NCBI RefSeq assembly: GCF_019145375.1
Contig: NZ_JAHSTX010000001.1
Coordinates: 719,001-783,000, forward strand
DNA from: Pseudomonas triticicola
Lineage (GTDB): Bacteria > Pseudomonadota > Gammaproteobacteria > Pseudomonadales > Pseudomonadaceae
Length of the DNA: 64,000 bases
Reading direction: 5' to 3'
Shown: piece by piece, positions 19,002 to 27,338 of the stretch
Position numbering within the stretch: the first letter of the stretch is position 1
How the letters are laid out: the number at the start of each line of letters is the position of its first letter
Made by a program: the position numbers and the translations under genes
The notes under the pieces: generated by a model
Databases searched by the model: none
Seen by the model: only the letters and a program-made list of their open reading frames with translations
Told to the model about the DNA's origin: nothing

Positions 19002-20531
19002 TCAGTTGAAGAACGGCCGAATGCCGTGATCGCGGAAGTAGCGTTCGATCACCTTCGGATCGGCGCTGTTATCGGCAATCGCCACATAGGTATCCGGCCG
19101 CAGCAGGTAAAACCCGTTGCGCCCCAAACCCGCCGTTTCGAACGCCGGGCGCCAGCCGAAGACGTGCAGCGGCAAGTGGTGTTCGGCGCACCAGGCGATC
19201 ATTTCGTCGCTGGTGTCGCCATAGACATGCACTTGCCAGCACGGCTGCCGTAGCGGTTCGAAATTATCCCCTTCGCCATCATGCGCCCACGGCAAGCGGT
19301 CACCGCCGTGCACATGGCCTGCTTCACCCTGGCTGAGCGGCATGCCGCGATAGTTGAGGGTGACTTGCGAGACCGTGCGAAACAGGAACTCGCGACTGGC
19401 CTCGAATCCAGCCATTTTCGGAATCAGAAACGGCGCCACGCGCATCCGTAACAGGTCTGCCATACGCCCTTCGGCAGTGACGAAACTGAACACCTTGTCA
19501 GTGGTGGACACCAGCCGGCGAGCGAAGGCGATGCGCTCGGTTTCGTAGGTGTCGAGCAGTCTCGGTTCGGCGCCACCGCTGAGCACTGCTGCAAGTTTCC
19601 ACGCCAGATTGATCGCATCGCCGATGCCGGTGTTCATGCCCTGCCCACCGGCTGGGCTGTGCACATGGGCGGCATCGCCGAGCAGAAACGCCCGGCCGCT
19701 GCGAAAGTGCTCGGCCACCCGGTGATGCACGCGATAAGTGGAGAACCAGTGCACGTCTTCGATATGCACTTTCAGGTGCTCGATAGCGCGGCTGCTGACG
19801 TCGGAAAACTGCAAGGTGTCGGCACGCTCGGCGCGTTCATCACGCACCGTGCCGATCAGCCGCGCACGGCCTTCGCCGGCCAGTGGGAATACCGCAAGAA
19901 AATCCGCTTCGTCCAGATCCAGATGCAGCTCGCCATTCAGTGCCGGGCCGCTGGCCGTGACATCAGCGACGTAGAAAATCTGCTGATAGGTGCCACCGGT
20001 GAAGTCGGTGTCGAGGGTTTTGCGCACCACCGAACGAGCACCGTCGCAACCGGCCAGATAACAGGCTTGGCAGGCTTCCTGCTGGCCATCGGGCAGGCGC
20101 AGACGAGCGGTAATGGTGTCGGCGGTTTCTTCGAAACTGTCCAGCGCGGTATTGCGTTCGACGCTGACGCCGTAGTCTTCGAGGCGCTCGAGCAACAGCC
20201 GTTCGTGCTCGTCCTGCGGGAAGATCTCGACGACGGCGTAGGGTGTCAGGCCTTCGCCGATGCGCTTGAGCGGCAAGTGCGCGACCGGTTTGCCGTTGAC
20301 CCAGAAATTCGCCGCCGCGACCTGATGGCCGCGACGCACGATGGTGTCGGCGAGGTCGAGTTGGCGATACAGCTCGAGGGTGCGTGCCTGCACGGCCAGA
20401 GCGCGGGAAGTGGAGCCTGGCGCCGAGGTCTTGTCGATGATGCGCACGCGCACGCCGAGTTTGCTCAGCCACAGCGCCAGGACCAGACCGGTCGGGCCGG
20501 CGCCGATGATCAGCACGTCGCTGCGGTTCAT
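19002..20531 (-). CDS. FAD-dependent aromatic-ring monooxygenase
   Basis: A 509-residue flavoprotein of the PheA/TfdB/UbiH-like group. The N-terminal dinucleotide fold has IIGAGPTGLVLALWLSKLG (about 7-25), followed by the DG motif (AGCDGARSVVR) and the second FAD motif LLGDAAHVHSPAGGQGMNTGIGDAINLAWKLA. The C-terminal 130 residues form the thioredoxin-like tail found in phenol-hydroxylase relatives. It would hydroxylate an aromatic substrate with NAD(P)H and oxygen; substrate unknown. Alone on its strand. Confidence 0.85.
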   Translation of the reverse strand: MNRSDVLIIGAGPTGLVLALWLSKLGVRVRIIDKTSAPGSTSRALAVQARTLELYRQLDLADTIVRRGHQVAAANFWVNGKPVAHLPLKRIGEGLTPYAVVEIFPQDEHERLLLERLEDYGVSVERNTALDSFEETADTITARLRLPDGQQEACQACYLAGCDGARSVVRKTLDTDFTGGTYQQIFYVADVTASGPALNGELHLDLDEADFLAVFPLAGEGRARLIGTVRDERAERADTLQFSDVSSRAIEHLKVHIEDVHWFSTYRVHHRVAEHFRSGRAFLLGDAAHVHSPAGGQGMNTGIGDAINLAWKLAAVLSGGAEPRLLDTYETERIAFARRLVSTTDKVFSFVTAEGRMADLLRMRVAPFLIPKMAGFEASREFLFRTVSQVTLNYRGMPLSQGEAGHVHGGDRLPWAHDGEGDNFEPLRQPCWQVHVYGDTSDEMIAWCAEHHLPLHVFGWRPAFETAGLGRNGFYLLRPDTYVAIADNSADPKVIERYFRDHGIRPFFN

Positions 20532-20656
20532 GGGGCTGTCCTTTTGTGGCGGTGCAGCAAGTATGGATCAGCGGGAGAGGGTGGCCAGTGTGGTCGGCCA
20601 GACGGGACAGGGCGGCTGTTTTGCGCATACCTGGAAATGGGCTGCACGGCTGAAAA

Positions 20657-20810
20657 CCCCTCACCCCAGCCCTCTCCCGAGGGAGAGGGAGCCGATCGGG
20701 GGCTTTTCAAGTCCTGAGTTCGACTGGATATTTCAGGTCGGCGTAATTCGAAAGAACATCTCGGTCAGTCCCCTCTCCCTCTGGGAGAGGGTTAGGGTGA
20801 GGGGCTTTTG
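20657..20810. repeat. Composite inverted-repeat element, CCCTCTCCC family, copy 4
   Basis: The arms CCCTCACCCCAGCCCTCTCC and GGGAGAGGGTTAGGGTGAGG flank about 85 bp. The interior (TTTTCAAGTCCTGAGTTCGA, CATCTCGGTCAGTCCCC) matches the copy at 10166. It lies between the monooxygenase promoter and the receptor gene's 3' end. Confidence 0.84.
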
Positions 20811-20823
20811 ATCTTTTCAGCAG

Positions 20824-23028
20824 TCAGAAATCAATCGTCCCGGACAACTTCGCCACTCGCGGTTCACCTTGGGTCAGATAGCCGCCCTGAGCCGATTCCC
20901 AGTACTTCTTGTTCGCCACGTTCTCAACACCGAACCGCACGGTCACGTCCTTCTCCGACACCTTGAACGCATAGCGCGCGCCCGCGTCGAAGCGGTTCCA
21001 GGTCGGCAGGCTGAGGTTGTTCGCCGCATCGGCGTATTGCCCGCCGGTGCGCAGCATCCGCGCATTCAGCGCGACGCCTTGCAGACCCGGCACGTCCCAA
21101 TCCACGCCAGCGTTGAACTGGAAGGTCGGCACGCCGATGGCGTGGTTACCGTCGTTGGCGCCGTTGAGGGTATTTTTCAGTTCGGTGTCCATCAGGGTCA
21201 GGCCGCTGATCAGGCGCAGGCCGTCGATCGGCTCGCCGAAGACGTTCATCTCCACGCCTTTGTTGATCTGCTCGCCTTCGCGCACGTAGGTGCAAGTGGT
21301 AGCGCTGTTGATTTCGCAGTAGCCGTCGCTTGGCTGTTCGATGCGATAAACGCCCAGGCTCGCGCCGTAGGTGCCCATGTCGACCTTAACGCCGAGCTCG
21401 GTCTGCTTGGAGCGCTTCGGTGCGTAAACCTCGTTGCCGTTGGTCACGCGGAAACCGCCAGAGCTGGTCGGCGAAGTCGGCCCTTGGGCCAGGCCTTCGA
21501 TATGGTTGGCGTAGAACGACACATGCTCCCACGGCTTGAACACGATGCCGTACACCGGCGTGGTGATCGATTCGTCGTAGCTCGACGAACGCGGGCCGCT
21601 GCCGTAGCTGGCGTAGCTGTAACCCTGCACCACCAGTTGCTGACGACGCAGACCGGCCGTGACCAGCAGGCGATCATCGAAGAAACCGAGGGTGTCGGAA
21701 ATTGCCACGCTGCGGTTGAAGGTCTTGCCGACGATGCCTGGATCGTTGAGATCGCCGCCAGAGAAATTGCCGACCGGTGCCGGAGGAGTGATCGGGTGAT
21801 AGATGTTGTTCGAGTAGCGGGTCAGGTCGAAGTCATAGGCACTGCGCTGCTCGGCCCAGATCCCGGTCAGGCCGAAATTCAGCTTGTGGCTGACCGGGCC
21901 AGTGTTGAATTTGCCGTTGAGACCGGCCATGACGCTGGTGTTGTCCTCGTCATGCGGGACGAACGAGCCGGTGGTGAACGAGGCGCCGCTGTTGCCAACC
22001 AGCGTGGTCGAGTTGTAGCGGCCGACTTCACGGGTGTGCTTGGCGCCACCGGCGGCGTAGGCGGTCCAGTTGTCGTTGAGGTCGTACTCGGCGCGGAGCA
22101 TGCCGAAGGTGTCTTCGATGTCGGTGTAACCCCATTTCGGCGCGTAGTTGGTGTCCGCCGATGGCGCATCCGGGATGTGCGTGGCGGTGCCGAGGTTGAC
22201 CGAGCTGCGGCCACCGTTGACGCGTTCCTTCTGATAGGCAAAGTCGCCGGAAACCCGCAGCGCATCGCCGCGATAATCCAGACCGATGGCGAACAGTTTC
22301 GAGCGCTGGTTCTCGTGATCGATACCGGTGTCGCCTTCGCGCTGCGACAGGTTGACCCGCGCGCCGAAGCGGTTGTCTTCACCGAAACGCTGGCCGATGT
22401 CGAAGTGATGACCGATGCGGCCTTCGCTGTTGATGTCGGTGGTGTAACGGCGCAGCGGCACGTCGCCGGCGCGCTTGGGTTGCAGGTTGACGCCGCCGCC
22501 GATGCCGGAACCGGTCGGGGTCACGCCGTTGATGAAAGCGTTGGGGCCTTTGAACACTTCCACGCGCTCCAGCGCATCGGTGGAAATGATCTGCCGGGGC
22601 AATACGCCGTATAGGCCGTTATAGGAAATATCATCGCCATTGAGCGGCAGGCCGCGAATCATGAAGACCTGCGCCTGGTTGGAGAAGCCCGAGGCCTGGC
22701 GCACGGAAGAATCGTTGAGCAGCACGTCGGCGACGTTTTCCGCCTGCTGATCCTGGATCAATTGCTCGGTGTAGGACGCTGCGCTGAACGGCACGTCCAT
22801 CATGTCCTGATTGCCGAGCACGCCCAACTGGCCGCCGCGCGCAACCTGACCGCCAGCGTAGACCGGGGGCAGGGCGTTGGGTGTCGGGGCCTGGGCATTG
22901 ACGTTGACGTCGTCGAGCACCAGCGCTTTGCTGTTTTGTTCAGCAGCGTGAGCGGTGACGGTCAGGGAGCACAGCAGGGCAAGCAAAGTCGGGCGAAATG
23001 GAGCGCCGAGTCGAGCTGAAGCGGGCAT
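20824..23028 (-). CDS. TonB-dependent siderophore receptor
   Basis: A 734-residue outer-membrane receptor for ferric siderophore or similar ligand. A signal peptide (about 1-31, ending TAHAAEQ) leads to a plug domain (MDVPFSAASYTEQLIQDQ...NVADVLLNDSSVRQ, then RGLPLNGDDISYNGLYG and VEVFKGPNAF) and a beta-barrel ending in an aromatic residue (GTIDF), as usual for outer-membrane proteins. It resembles the FhuE/FpvA superfamily; the mature N-terminus (ALVLDDVNVNAQAP) shows no obvious signalling domain, and no FecIR pair is adjacent. Start ATG 23028. The upstream region has an AATGATAG element that is at best a weak Fur-box match. Confidence 0.88.
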   Translation of the reverse strand: MPASARLGAPFRPTLLALLCSLTVTAHAAEQNSKALVLDDVNVNAQAPTPNALPPVYAGGQVARGGQLGVLGNQDMMDVPFSAASYTEQLIQDQQAENVADVLLNDSSVRQASGFSNQAQVFMIRGLPLNGDDISYNGLYGVLPRQIISTDALERVEVFKGPNAFINGVTPTGSGIGGGVNLQPKRAGDVPLRRYTTDINSEGRIGHHFDIGQRFGEDNRFGARVNLSQREGDTGIDHENQRSKLFAIGLDYRGDALRVSGDFAYQKERVNGGRSSVNLGTATHIPDAPSADTNYAPKWGYTDIEDTFGMLRAEYDLNDNWTAYAAGGAKHTREVGRYNSTTLVGNSGASFTTGSFVPHDEDNTSVMAGLNGKFNTGPVSHKLNFGLTGIWAEQRSAYDFDLTRYSNNIYHPITPPAPVGNFSGGDLNDPGIVGKTFNRSVAISDTLGFFDDRLLVTAGLRRQQLVVQGYSYASYGSGPRSSSYDESITTPVYGIVFKPWEHVSFYANHIEGLAQGPTSPTSSGGFRVTNGNEVYAPKRSKQTELGVKVDMGTYGASLGVYRIEQPSDGYCEINSATTCTYVREGEQINKGVEMNVFGEPIDGLRLISGLTLMDTELKNTLNGANDGNHAIGVPTFQFNAGVDWDVPGLQGVALNARMLRTGGQYADAANNLSLPTWNRFDAGARYAFKVSEKDVTVRFGVENVANKKYWESAQGGYLTQGEPRVAKLSGTIDF

Positions 23029-23160
23029 GTCGGATACCTGGAGGCGAACGGCCAATGAAAAAAAAGGGCGGCGCGGAACTCCTTGCGCTAATGCGACTCC
23101 AGGCGCGAATGATAGGGTTTCGCAGTAACGTTTTGCAATCAGTTTGTCATCAGCCTTGGA

Positions 23161-23253
23161 GGCGCTGCCGAAGGCATGGGTCGCGATCGGACGATCTTTT
23201 GATTTTGTCTTTTAAAACAAGATCAAAAGATCGCAGCCTGCGGCAGCTCCTAC
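23161..23253. repeat. Inverted repeat, GATCGCAGCCTGCGGCAGCTC family, copy 1
   Basis: The right arm AAAAGATCGCAGCCTGCGGC ends with AGCTCCTAC; the left arm (GCTGCCGAAGGCATGGGTCG) is degenerate. The centre is AT-rich, with an inverted GATCTTTTGAT / ATCAAAAGATC core. Other copies are at 34028 and 37955. Confidence 0.8.
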
Positions 23254-23298
23254 GGGGATTGTGTATCGTGGCTTCGGGTTCACGGATTGGAAAAGTGC

Positions 23299-24390
23299 AT
23301 GTACACCTCAAGATTGATCATCGCCCTCGGCGCCGTGCTGCTGCTCGCCGGTTGCGCCAGCCAGCGCAGCAACGAACCGGCGCCGCGTCCGCCGGCTGAA
23401 GTGAAGGCGGAAATCGTTCGGCTGTTGCCGGCGAAAACTGCCGACCGTCAGGGCTGGGCCACGGACATCTACGCCGCGTTTGCCGCACAAGGCATCAGCA
23501 CCACCACGCAGAATCTGTGTTCGGTACTGGCCGTGGCCGAGCAGGAGTCCACTTTCCAGGCTGACCCGACGGTGCCCGGCCTGGGCAAGATCGCCCGCGA
23601 CGAAATCGATCGCCGCGCCGCCAAGGTGCACATCCCCAGCCTGCTGGTCAGCGGCGCTCTGCAAGTGCGCTCGCCCAACGGCAAGAGCTACAGCGAACGT
23701 CTGAATGCGGCGCGCAGTGAAAAAGAGCTGAGCGCGATTTTCGACGACTTCATCGGCATGGTGCCGATGGGCCGCACGCTGTTCGGCGGCTTTAACCCGG
23801 TGCACACCGGCGGGCCGATGCAGGTCAGCATCGAATTCGCCGAGGAGCACGCCAAGGATTACCCGTACCCGGTGGACGGCACGATTCGTCGTGAAGTGTT
23901 CAGCCGGCGCGGCGGCATGTATTTCGGCATCGCCCATTTGCTCGGTTACCCGGTGAATTACCGCGAGCCGTTGTATCGTTTCGCCGATTTCAACGCCGGC
24001 TGGTACGCCAGTCGCAATGCCGCGTTTCAGAATGCGGTGAGCCGCGCTTCCGGCATCCCGCTGACCCTGGACGGCGACCTGATTCGCTACGACTCGATCA
24101 TGCCCGGCAGTACTGAACTGGCGGTGCGCACCCTCGGCAAGTCGCTGGGCATGCGCAACCCGACGATTCGCGATCAACTGGAGAAGGGCAAAACCCTGGA
24201 ATTCGAAGAGAGCAAACTCTATCAGCGCGTGTTCGAACTGGCGGAGCGGGCCGAAGGCAAGGCGTTACCGCGCGCGGTATTGCCGGGGATTGTGCTGCAG
24301 AGTCCGAAGATCACCCGCAAACTCACCACAGCCTGGTTCGCCAAGCGCGTGGACGAGCGCTACAAACGCTGCATGGCCAAGGCCGGATAA
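23299..24390 (+). CDS. DUF1615-family lipoprotein
   Basis: A 363-residue predicted lipoprotein. The signal MYTSRLIIALGAVLLLAGC gives a lipobox cysteine at residue 19. The body contains VLAVAEQESTFQADPTVPGLGKIA, which looks like the catalytic-glutamate region of a lysozyme-like/transglycosylase fold, and long helical stretches characteristic of DUF1615. It could act on peptidoglycan in the periplasm (inference). ATG 23299 is in a poor ribosome-binding context; a TTG four codons upstream is the alternative. A terminator follows directly. Confidence 0.78.
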   Translation: MYTSRLIIALGAVLLLAGCASQRSNEPAPRPPAEVKAEIVRLLPAKTADRQGWATDIYAAFAAQGISTTTQNLCSVLAVAEQESTFQADPTVPGLGKIARDEIDRRAAKVHIPSLLVSGALQVRSPNGKSYSERLNAARSEKELSAIFDDFIGMVPMGRTLFGGFNPVHTGGPMQVSIEFAEEHAKDYPYPVDGTIRREVFSRRGGMYFGIAHLLGYPVNYREPLYRFADFNAGWYASRNAAFQNAVSRASGIPLTLDGDLIRYDSIMPGSTELAVRTLGKSLGMRNPTIRDQLEKGKTLEFEESKLYQRVFELAERAEGKALPRAVLPGIVLQSPKITRKLTTAWFAKRVDERYKRCMAKAG

Positions 24391-24403
24391 AACACGCAGA
24401 CAT

Positions 24404-24432
24404 AAAAAACCCGGCTGCGGGAGCCGGGTTTC
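24404..24432. terminator. Bidirectional rho-independent terminator
   Basis: AAAACCCGGCT-GCGGG-AGCCGGGTTT, an 11-bp GC-rich stem with A residues on the left and TTTCTCT on the right, placed between the convergent DUF1615 gene and the repeat-protein gene. Confidence 0.85.
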
Positions 24433-24460
24433 TCTGCGGTGTTGCGCTTGCAGTCATGCA

Positions 24461-24979
24461 TCAGGCAACACGGCGTTCGATCAGACGATCCGAACCGCCT
24501 TCTGCAACGCGACGTTCGATCAGACGATCCGAACCGCCTTCTGCAACGCGACGTTCGATCAGACGATCCGAACCGCCTTCTGCAACGCGACGTTCGATCA
24601 GACGATCCGAACCGCCTTCTGCAACGCGACGTTCGATCAGACGATCCGAACCGCCTTCTGCAACGCGACGTTCGATCAGACGATCCGAACCGCCTTCTGC
24701 AACGCGACGTTCGATCAGACGATCCGAACCGCCTTCTGCAACGCGACGTTCGATCAGACGATCCGAACCGCCTTCGGCTACACGGCGCTCGATCAGACGA
24801 TCCGAGCCACCTTCGGCAACGCGGCGTTCGATCAGACGATCCGAGCCACCTTCGGCCAGACGGCTTTCGATCAGCTTGTCCGAACCGCCTTCGGCGATCA
24901 TGGTGTGCGCCGGGGTGGCGGCGAAAGCGTTAACTGCGAAAACCGAGAAAGCGATGCTGAGAAGAGTCTGGCGTTTCAT
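24461..24979 (-). CDS. Secreted tandem-repeat protein (11 x 13 residues)
   Basis: A 172-residue protein of unknown function. A clear signal peptide (MKRQTLLSIAFSVFAVNAFA, cleavage after about residue 20) is followed by ATPAHTMI and then eleven consecutive 13-residue units. The first is AEGGSDKLIESRL and the other ten are AEGGSDRLIERRV, ending with one A. Each unit carries three acidic and three basic residues, so the mature protein is nearly neutral but highly charged. There is no cysteine and no membrane segment. ATG 24979 starts the signal peptide; the upstream frame to 25096 lacks any such feature. It lies 132 bp downstream of the anti-sigma gene on the same strand and may belong to that regulon. 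Size may vary between strains through repeat slippage. Confidence 0.82.
   Translation of the reverse strand: MKRQTLLSIAFSVFAVNAFAATPAHTMIAEGGSDKLIESRLAEGGSDRLIERRVAEGGSDRLIERRVAEGGSDRLIERRVAEGGSDRLIERRVAEGGSDRLIERRVAEGGSDRLIERRVAEGGSDRLIERRVAEGGSDRLIERRVAEGGSDRLIERRVAEGGSDRLIERRVA
24467..24895 (-). repeat. 39-bp coding minisatellite, 11 units
   Basis: Eleven in-frame 39-bp units make up the body of the secreted protein gene. Seven consecutive units (24474-24746) are identical base for base, while units nearest the signal peptide carry synonymous and a few non-synonymous changes. The pattern points to recent expansion at the 3' end of the gene. There are no spacers, so this is not a CRISPR array. 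Confidence 0.95.
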
Positions 24980-25111
24980 GATGGTGTGCTCCGGGGTGTT
25001 GTTGGTTGGTATGGAGCTGATGTTACGCCCGGGATTTTTTATGAGAACTTCATTGCCGTGATGGTGAACATCGACGTCGCTGATGGTTGCGGACAACCGC
25101 GTAGCAGAGCC

Positions 25112-25804
25112 TCAGAGCACCTTTACCGCACGCCCGATCGCCTGAATCGGCCCGGTCGGTTTGCCGATCGGTGAGCCGTTGGCGCCTTCCAGCGTCAGCT
25201 CAAACAGCTGGTTCGGCTGCAACGGCGGCAGTTTGTCCAGCGGCACCGACAACGCCTGCCCCGGCTTGACCAAGCCCAATGAAACCGGCCCCGACCAGCC
25301 GTCAGCCTTGGTCCAGAACTCCAGCGCCTTGTCCGCCGGCACCTCGACCACTCCTAACGGGATCAACTGGATCTCCCGCGCATTGCTCGCCTGAATCACC
25401 CAGCCCGGCGCTTTGTCCTGCGGCGCCACCAGCACCACCAGATAACTCGGTTTCGGCGCAGTCTGGGTCAGAAGCATCGTGCCGAGGATCAATGTCGCCG
25501 CCAGCCCGGCCGCGCTCAAGCCGCGCCACAGTGGCAGCAGGTTCCACCACGAAGTCAGTGGTTTCTTCACCGTCAGCCGTTCGAGACTGCGCTCGATGCG
25601 CGGCCATAACTGCGCCGAGGGTTGCTGAGGTTCGGCCAGATCGGTCAGCTCCAGCAGACGCCGCTCCCAGGCATCCACCGCTGCACGCAATTCGGGATCG
25701 TTCGGCAGGCGCCGTTGCACCTCGATGCGCTGCTCGAACGATAAGGTCCCGAGTACGTATTCGCCGGCCAGTTCATCCCGTTCCTGCGCTGATTCGCCGG
25801 TCAT
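25112..25804 (-). CDS. RskA-like anti-sigma factor
   Basis: A 230-residue single-pass membrane protein. The N-terminal cytoplasmic anti-sigma domain (about 1-85, DELAGEYVLGTLSFEQRIEVQRRLPNDPEL) is followed by a transmembrane helix (about 110-130, LSAAGLAATLILGTMLL) and a periplasmic RskA C-terminal domain (GWVIQASNAREIQLIPLG to IQAIGRAVKVL). Start ATG 25804 overlaps the sigma factor's TGA (ATGA), the usual coupling of SigK/RskA-type pairs. It should sequester the ECF sigma factor at the membrane until regulated proteolysis. Confidence 0.87.
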   Translation of the reverse strand: MTGESAQERDELAGEYVLGTLSFEQRIEVQRRLPNDPELRAAVDAWERRLLELTDLAEPQQPSAQLWPRIERSLERLTVKKPLTSWWNLLPLWRGLSAAGLAATLILGTMLLTQTAPKPSYLVVLVAPQDKAPGWVIQASNAREIQLIPLGVVEVPADKALEFWTKADGWSGPVSLGLVKPGQALSVPLDKLPPLQPNQLFELTLEGANGSPIGKPTGPIQAIGRAVKVL

Positions 25805-26328
25805 CCCATGCACTCCCGCAAAGCATTGAGGCTGCGCTTGATCCACGCTTTGACCGTGCCCAGCGGCGTGTCGAGGCGTGCGGAAATCTGCGCGTGGCTG
25901 TAACCGTCGACGTAGGCGTGGAGGATGCAGCTGCGCCGCTGCGGTTCCAGCTGCTCGAGGCAGCGATGAATGCGCGCCGAGTGAACATCGACCGCCTCAT
26001 CAGGCGCCGCTGACTCATGTTCTTCGCTGAACGGCGTTTCCCGACTTTGCTTGCGCAACTGATTCAACGCCAGGTGCCGGGTCACGCTGAACATCCAGCC
26101 CCGCGCCGAACCCCGCGCCGGGTCGAAGCCGGCCGCGCCGTGCCAGATCTTGATGAATGCCTCATGCACAATGTCCTCCGCCAGCGCCGTATCGCGCACC
26201 AGCCGCTTGGCCACGCCGAGCAGGCGCGGGCCTTCCTGCACATACAAATCGCGCAAAGCCGCGCGCTCGCCCCGGGCACAGGCGGCGAGGCGGGCTTCAT
26301 AATCGAAAACGGATTCGGGTAAAGGCAT
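25801..26328 (-). CDS. ECF RNA polymerase sigma factor (SigK-like)
   Basis: A 175-residue ECF sigma factor. Region 2 (about 20-90) has LYVQEGPRLLGVAKRLVRDTALAEDIVHEAFIKIWHGAAGFD and ARGWMFSVTRHLALNQLRK. Region 4 (about 115-170) has LEQLEPQRRSCILHAYVDGYSHAQISARLDTPLGTVKAWIKRSL. I chose ATG 26328 over a TTG three codons upstream. It is first in the sigma/anti-sigma operon. Targets may include its own operon and the downstream repeat protein (inference). Confidence 0.9.
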   Translation of the reverse strand: MPLPESVFDYEARLAACARGERAALRDLYVQEGPRLLGVAKRLVRDTALAEDIVHEAFIKIWHGAAGFDPARGSARGWMFSVTRHLALNQLRKQSRETPFSEEHESAAPDEAVDVHSARIHRCLEQLEPQRRSCILHAYVDGYSHAQISARLDTPLGTVKAWIKRSLNALRECMG

Positions 26329-26378
26329 GGGGTGCAATCTAGCTCACATTTCCCAAACATCCAGATGCATTGTTCCCA

Positions 26379-26467
26379 GTGGGAGCGAGCCTGCTCGCGA
26401 ATGCGGTGGGTCAGAAAGTAATAAGGCGACTGACACTCCGTCTTCGCGAGCAGGCTCGCTCCCACAG
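26379..26467. repeat. REPIN, GTGGGAGCGAGC family
   Basis: Inverted REP pair between the DUF3455 gene and the sigma factor gene. It separates the two transcription units on the minus strand. Confidence 0.92.
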
Positions 26468-26489
26468 GATTGTGCACTGCTTCCGAATA

Positions 26490-27011
26490 TCAGTTCGCCG
26501 CCCAGAAAATATAATCCGCCTGGTACTTCACCACTTCCTGCTTGCCCTTGTTTGCCATGGTGCACTCGCTGCCCGGCGCGACGCCGCCCTTGAGCGCGAC
26601 ACGCTGGATATAGCTGACCCCGGTCATCGCGCCTTTGCCCTCGGCCGGATTGGCCTTGACCAGTTGATAGGGCAGGTTGCCCGGGCTCGACGGTGCCACG
26701 GCCAATTGCGTGCCGGTGACTTTCGAACCGTCCTTGGCTTGCCAGGTCGCTGGCGGGCCGAAATAGGTGCCGACCTGTTTGCCGCTGCGATCATTGAGCA
26801 CCGCTTTCGGACCGACAAAGGTCCATTCGGTCTGCCCGGCCATATTGGGCTTGTCGCGGCATTCGTAGGTGATCTCGCCAACCCCGGTGGTTTCCAGGGC
26901 AATCTTGTGCCCGTCCGGCACCTTGATCGCGTCGGGATAACTGCTCTGGGCGAAGGTGGTCGCGGTGAAGGCGAGCAAACCGGTGAAGCCAATCAGCTGG
27001 GTGATGTTCAT
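26490..27011 (-). CDS. DUF3455-family exported protein
   Basis: A 173-residue protein with a signal peptide (MNITQLIGFTGLLAFTATTFAQ, cleavage near 22). The body has VPDGHKIALETTGVGEITYECRDK and FGPPATWQAKDGSKVTGTQLA, characteristic of the DUF3455 family of secreted proteins, function unknown. Two cysteines (in YECRDK and GSECTM) could form a disulfide. It precedes the ECF sigma operon on the same strand; whether it shares its regulation cannot be seen. Confidence 0.8.
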   Translation of the reverse strand: MNITQLIGFTGLLAFTATTFAQSSYPDAIKVPDGHKIALETTGVGEITYECRDKPNMAGQTEWTFVGPKAVLNDRSGKQVGTYFGPPATWQAKDGSKVTGTQLAVAPSSPGNLPYQLVKANPAEGKGAMTGVSYIQRVALKGGVAPGSECTMANKGKQEVVKYQADYIFWAAN

Positions 27012-27137
27012 CCGATGATTCTCCGAAAAGGGTAGGGCGCTGACAGCACCAGAGTGGGCTGTTACAGGGACTACCCGTGGCGGAGGCGATTGGATGCAGT
27101 GCCGGAAAAATAAATTTCAAACACCACCGATCAAACC

Positions 27138-27240
27138 TGTGGGAGCGAGCCTGCTCCGGGCGGCGTTCCGACGAAAGCGTCGGGCCAGCCAGCACTTATG
27201 TGACGGATGCACCGCATTCGCGAGCAGGCTCGCTCCCACA
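27138..27240. repeat. REPIN with a damaged left arm
   Basis: The right hairpin is intact, but the left unit reads GTGGGAGCGAGCCTGCTCCG and then diverges (GGCGGCGTTCCGACGAAAGC), as if about 12 bp had been inserted into the hairpin. It lies in the 327-bp gap between DUF3455 and the GST gene; nothing else is seen there. Confidence 0.8.
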
Positions 27241-27338
27241 AGATTTTGCATCTGGCGTGAACGATTCATTGACAGAATTTTCTACGTCAGGCCAGCCAGC
27301 CATCTACCCTGTGCAAAGGCCTTATCGGGGGAACGGAC

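Noticed and set aside
20869..22614. 581-codon plus-strand open frame opposite the TonB-dependent receptor
   Set aside because: Antisense shadow; the receptor on the minus strand has plug, barrel and signal peptide.
23029..23160. Fur box upstream of the TonB-dependent receptor
   Set aside because: Only AATGATAG matches; the second half of the dyad is absent, so it is not listed as a site.
24467..24895. CRISPR-like array of 39-bp repeats
   Set aside because: The repeats are directly adjacent without spacers, keep one reading frame and encode a signal-peptide protein; no cas genes are present.
24290..25174. Open frames on the plus strand across the repeat array
   Set aside because: A repeat of 39 bp without stops keeps several frames open by construction. 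Only the minus-strand frame has a signal peptide and a sensible start.
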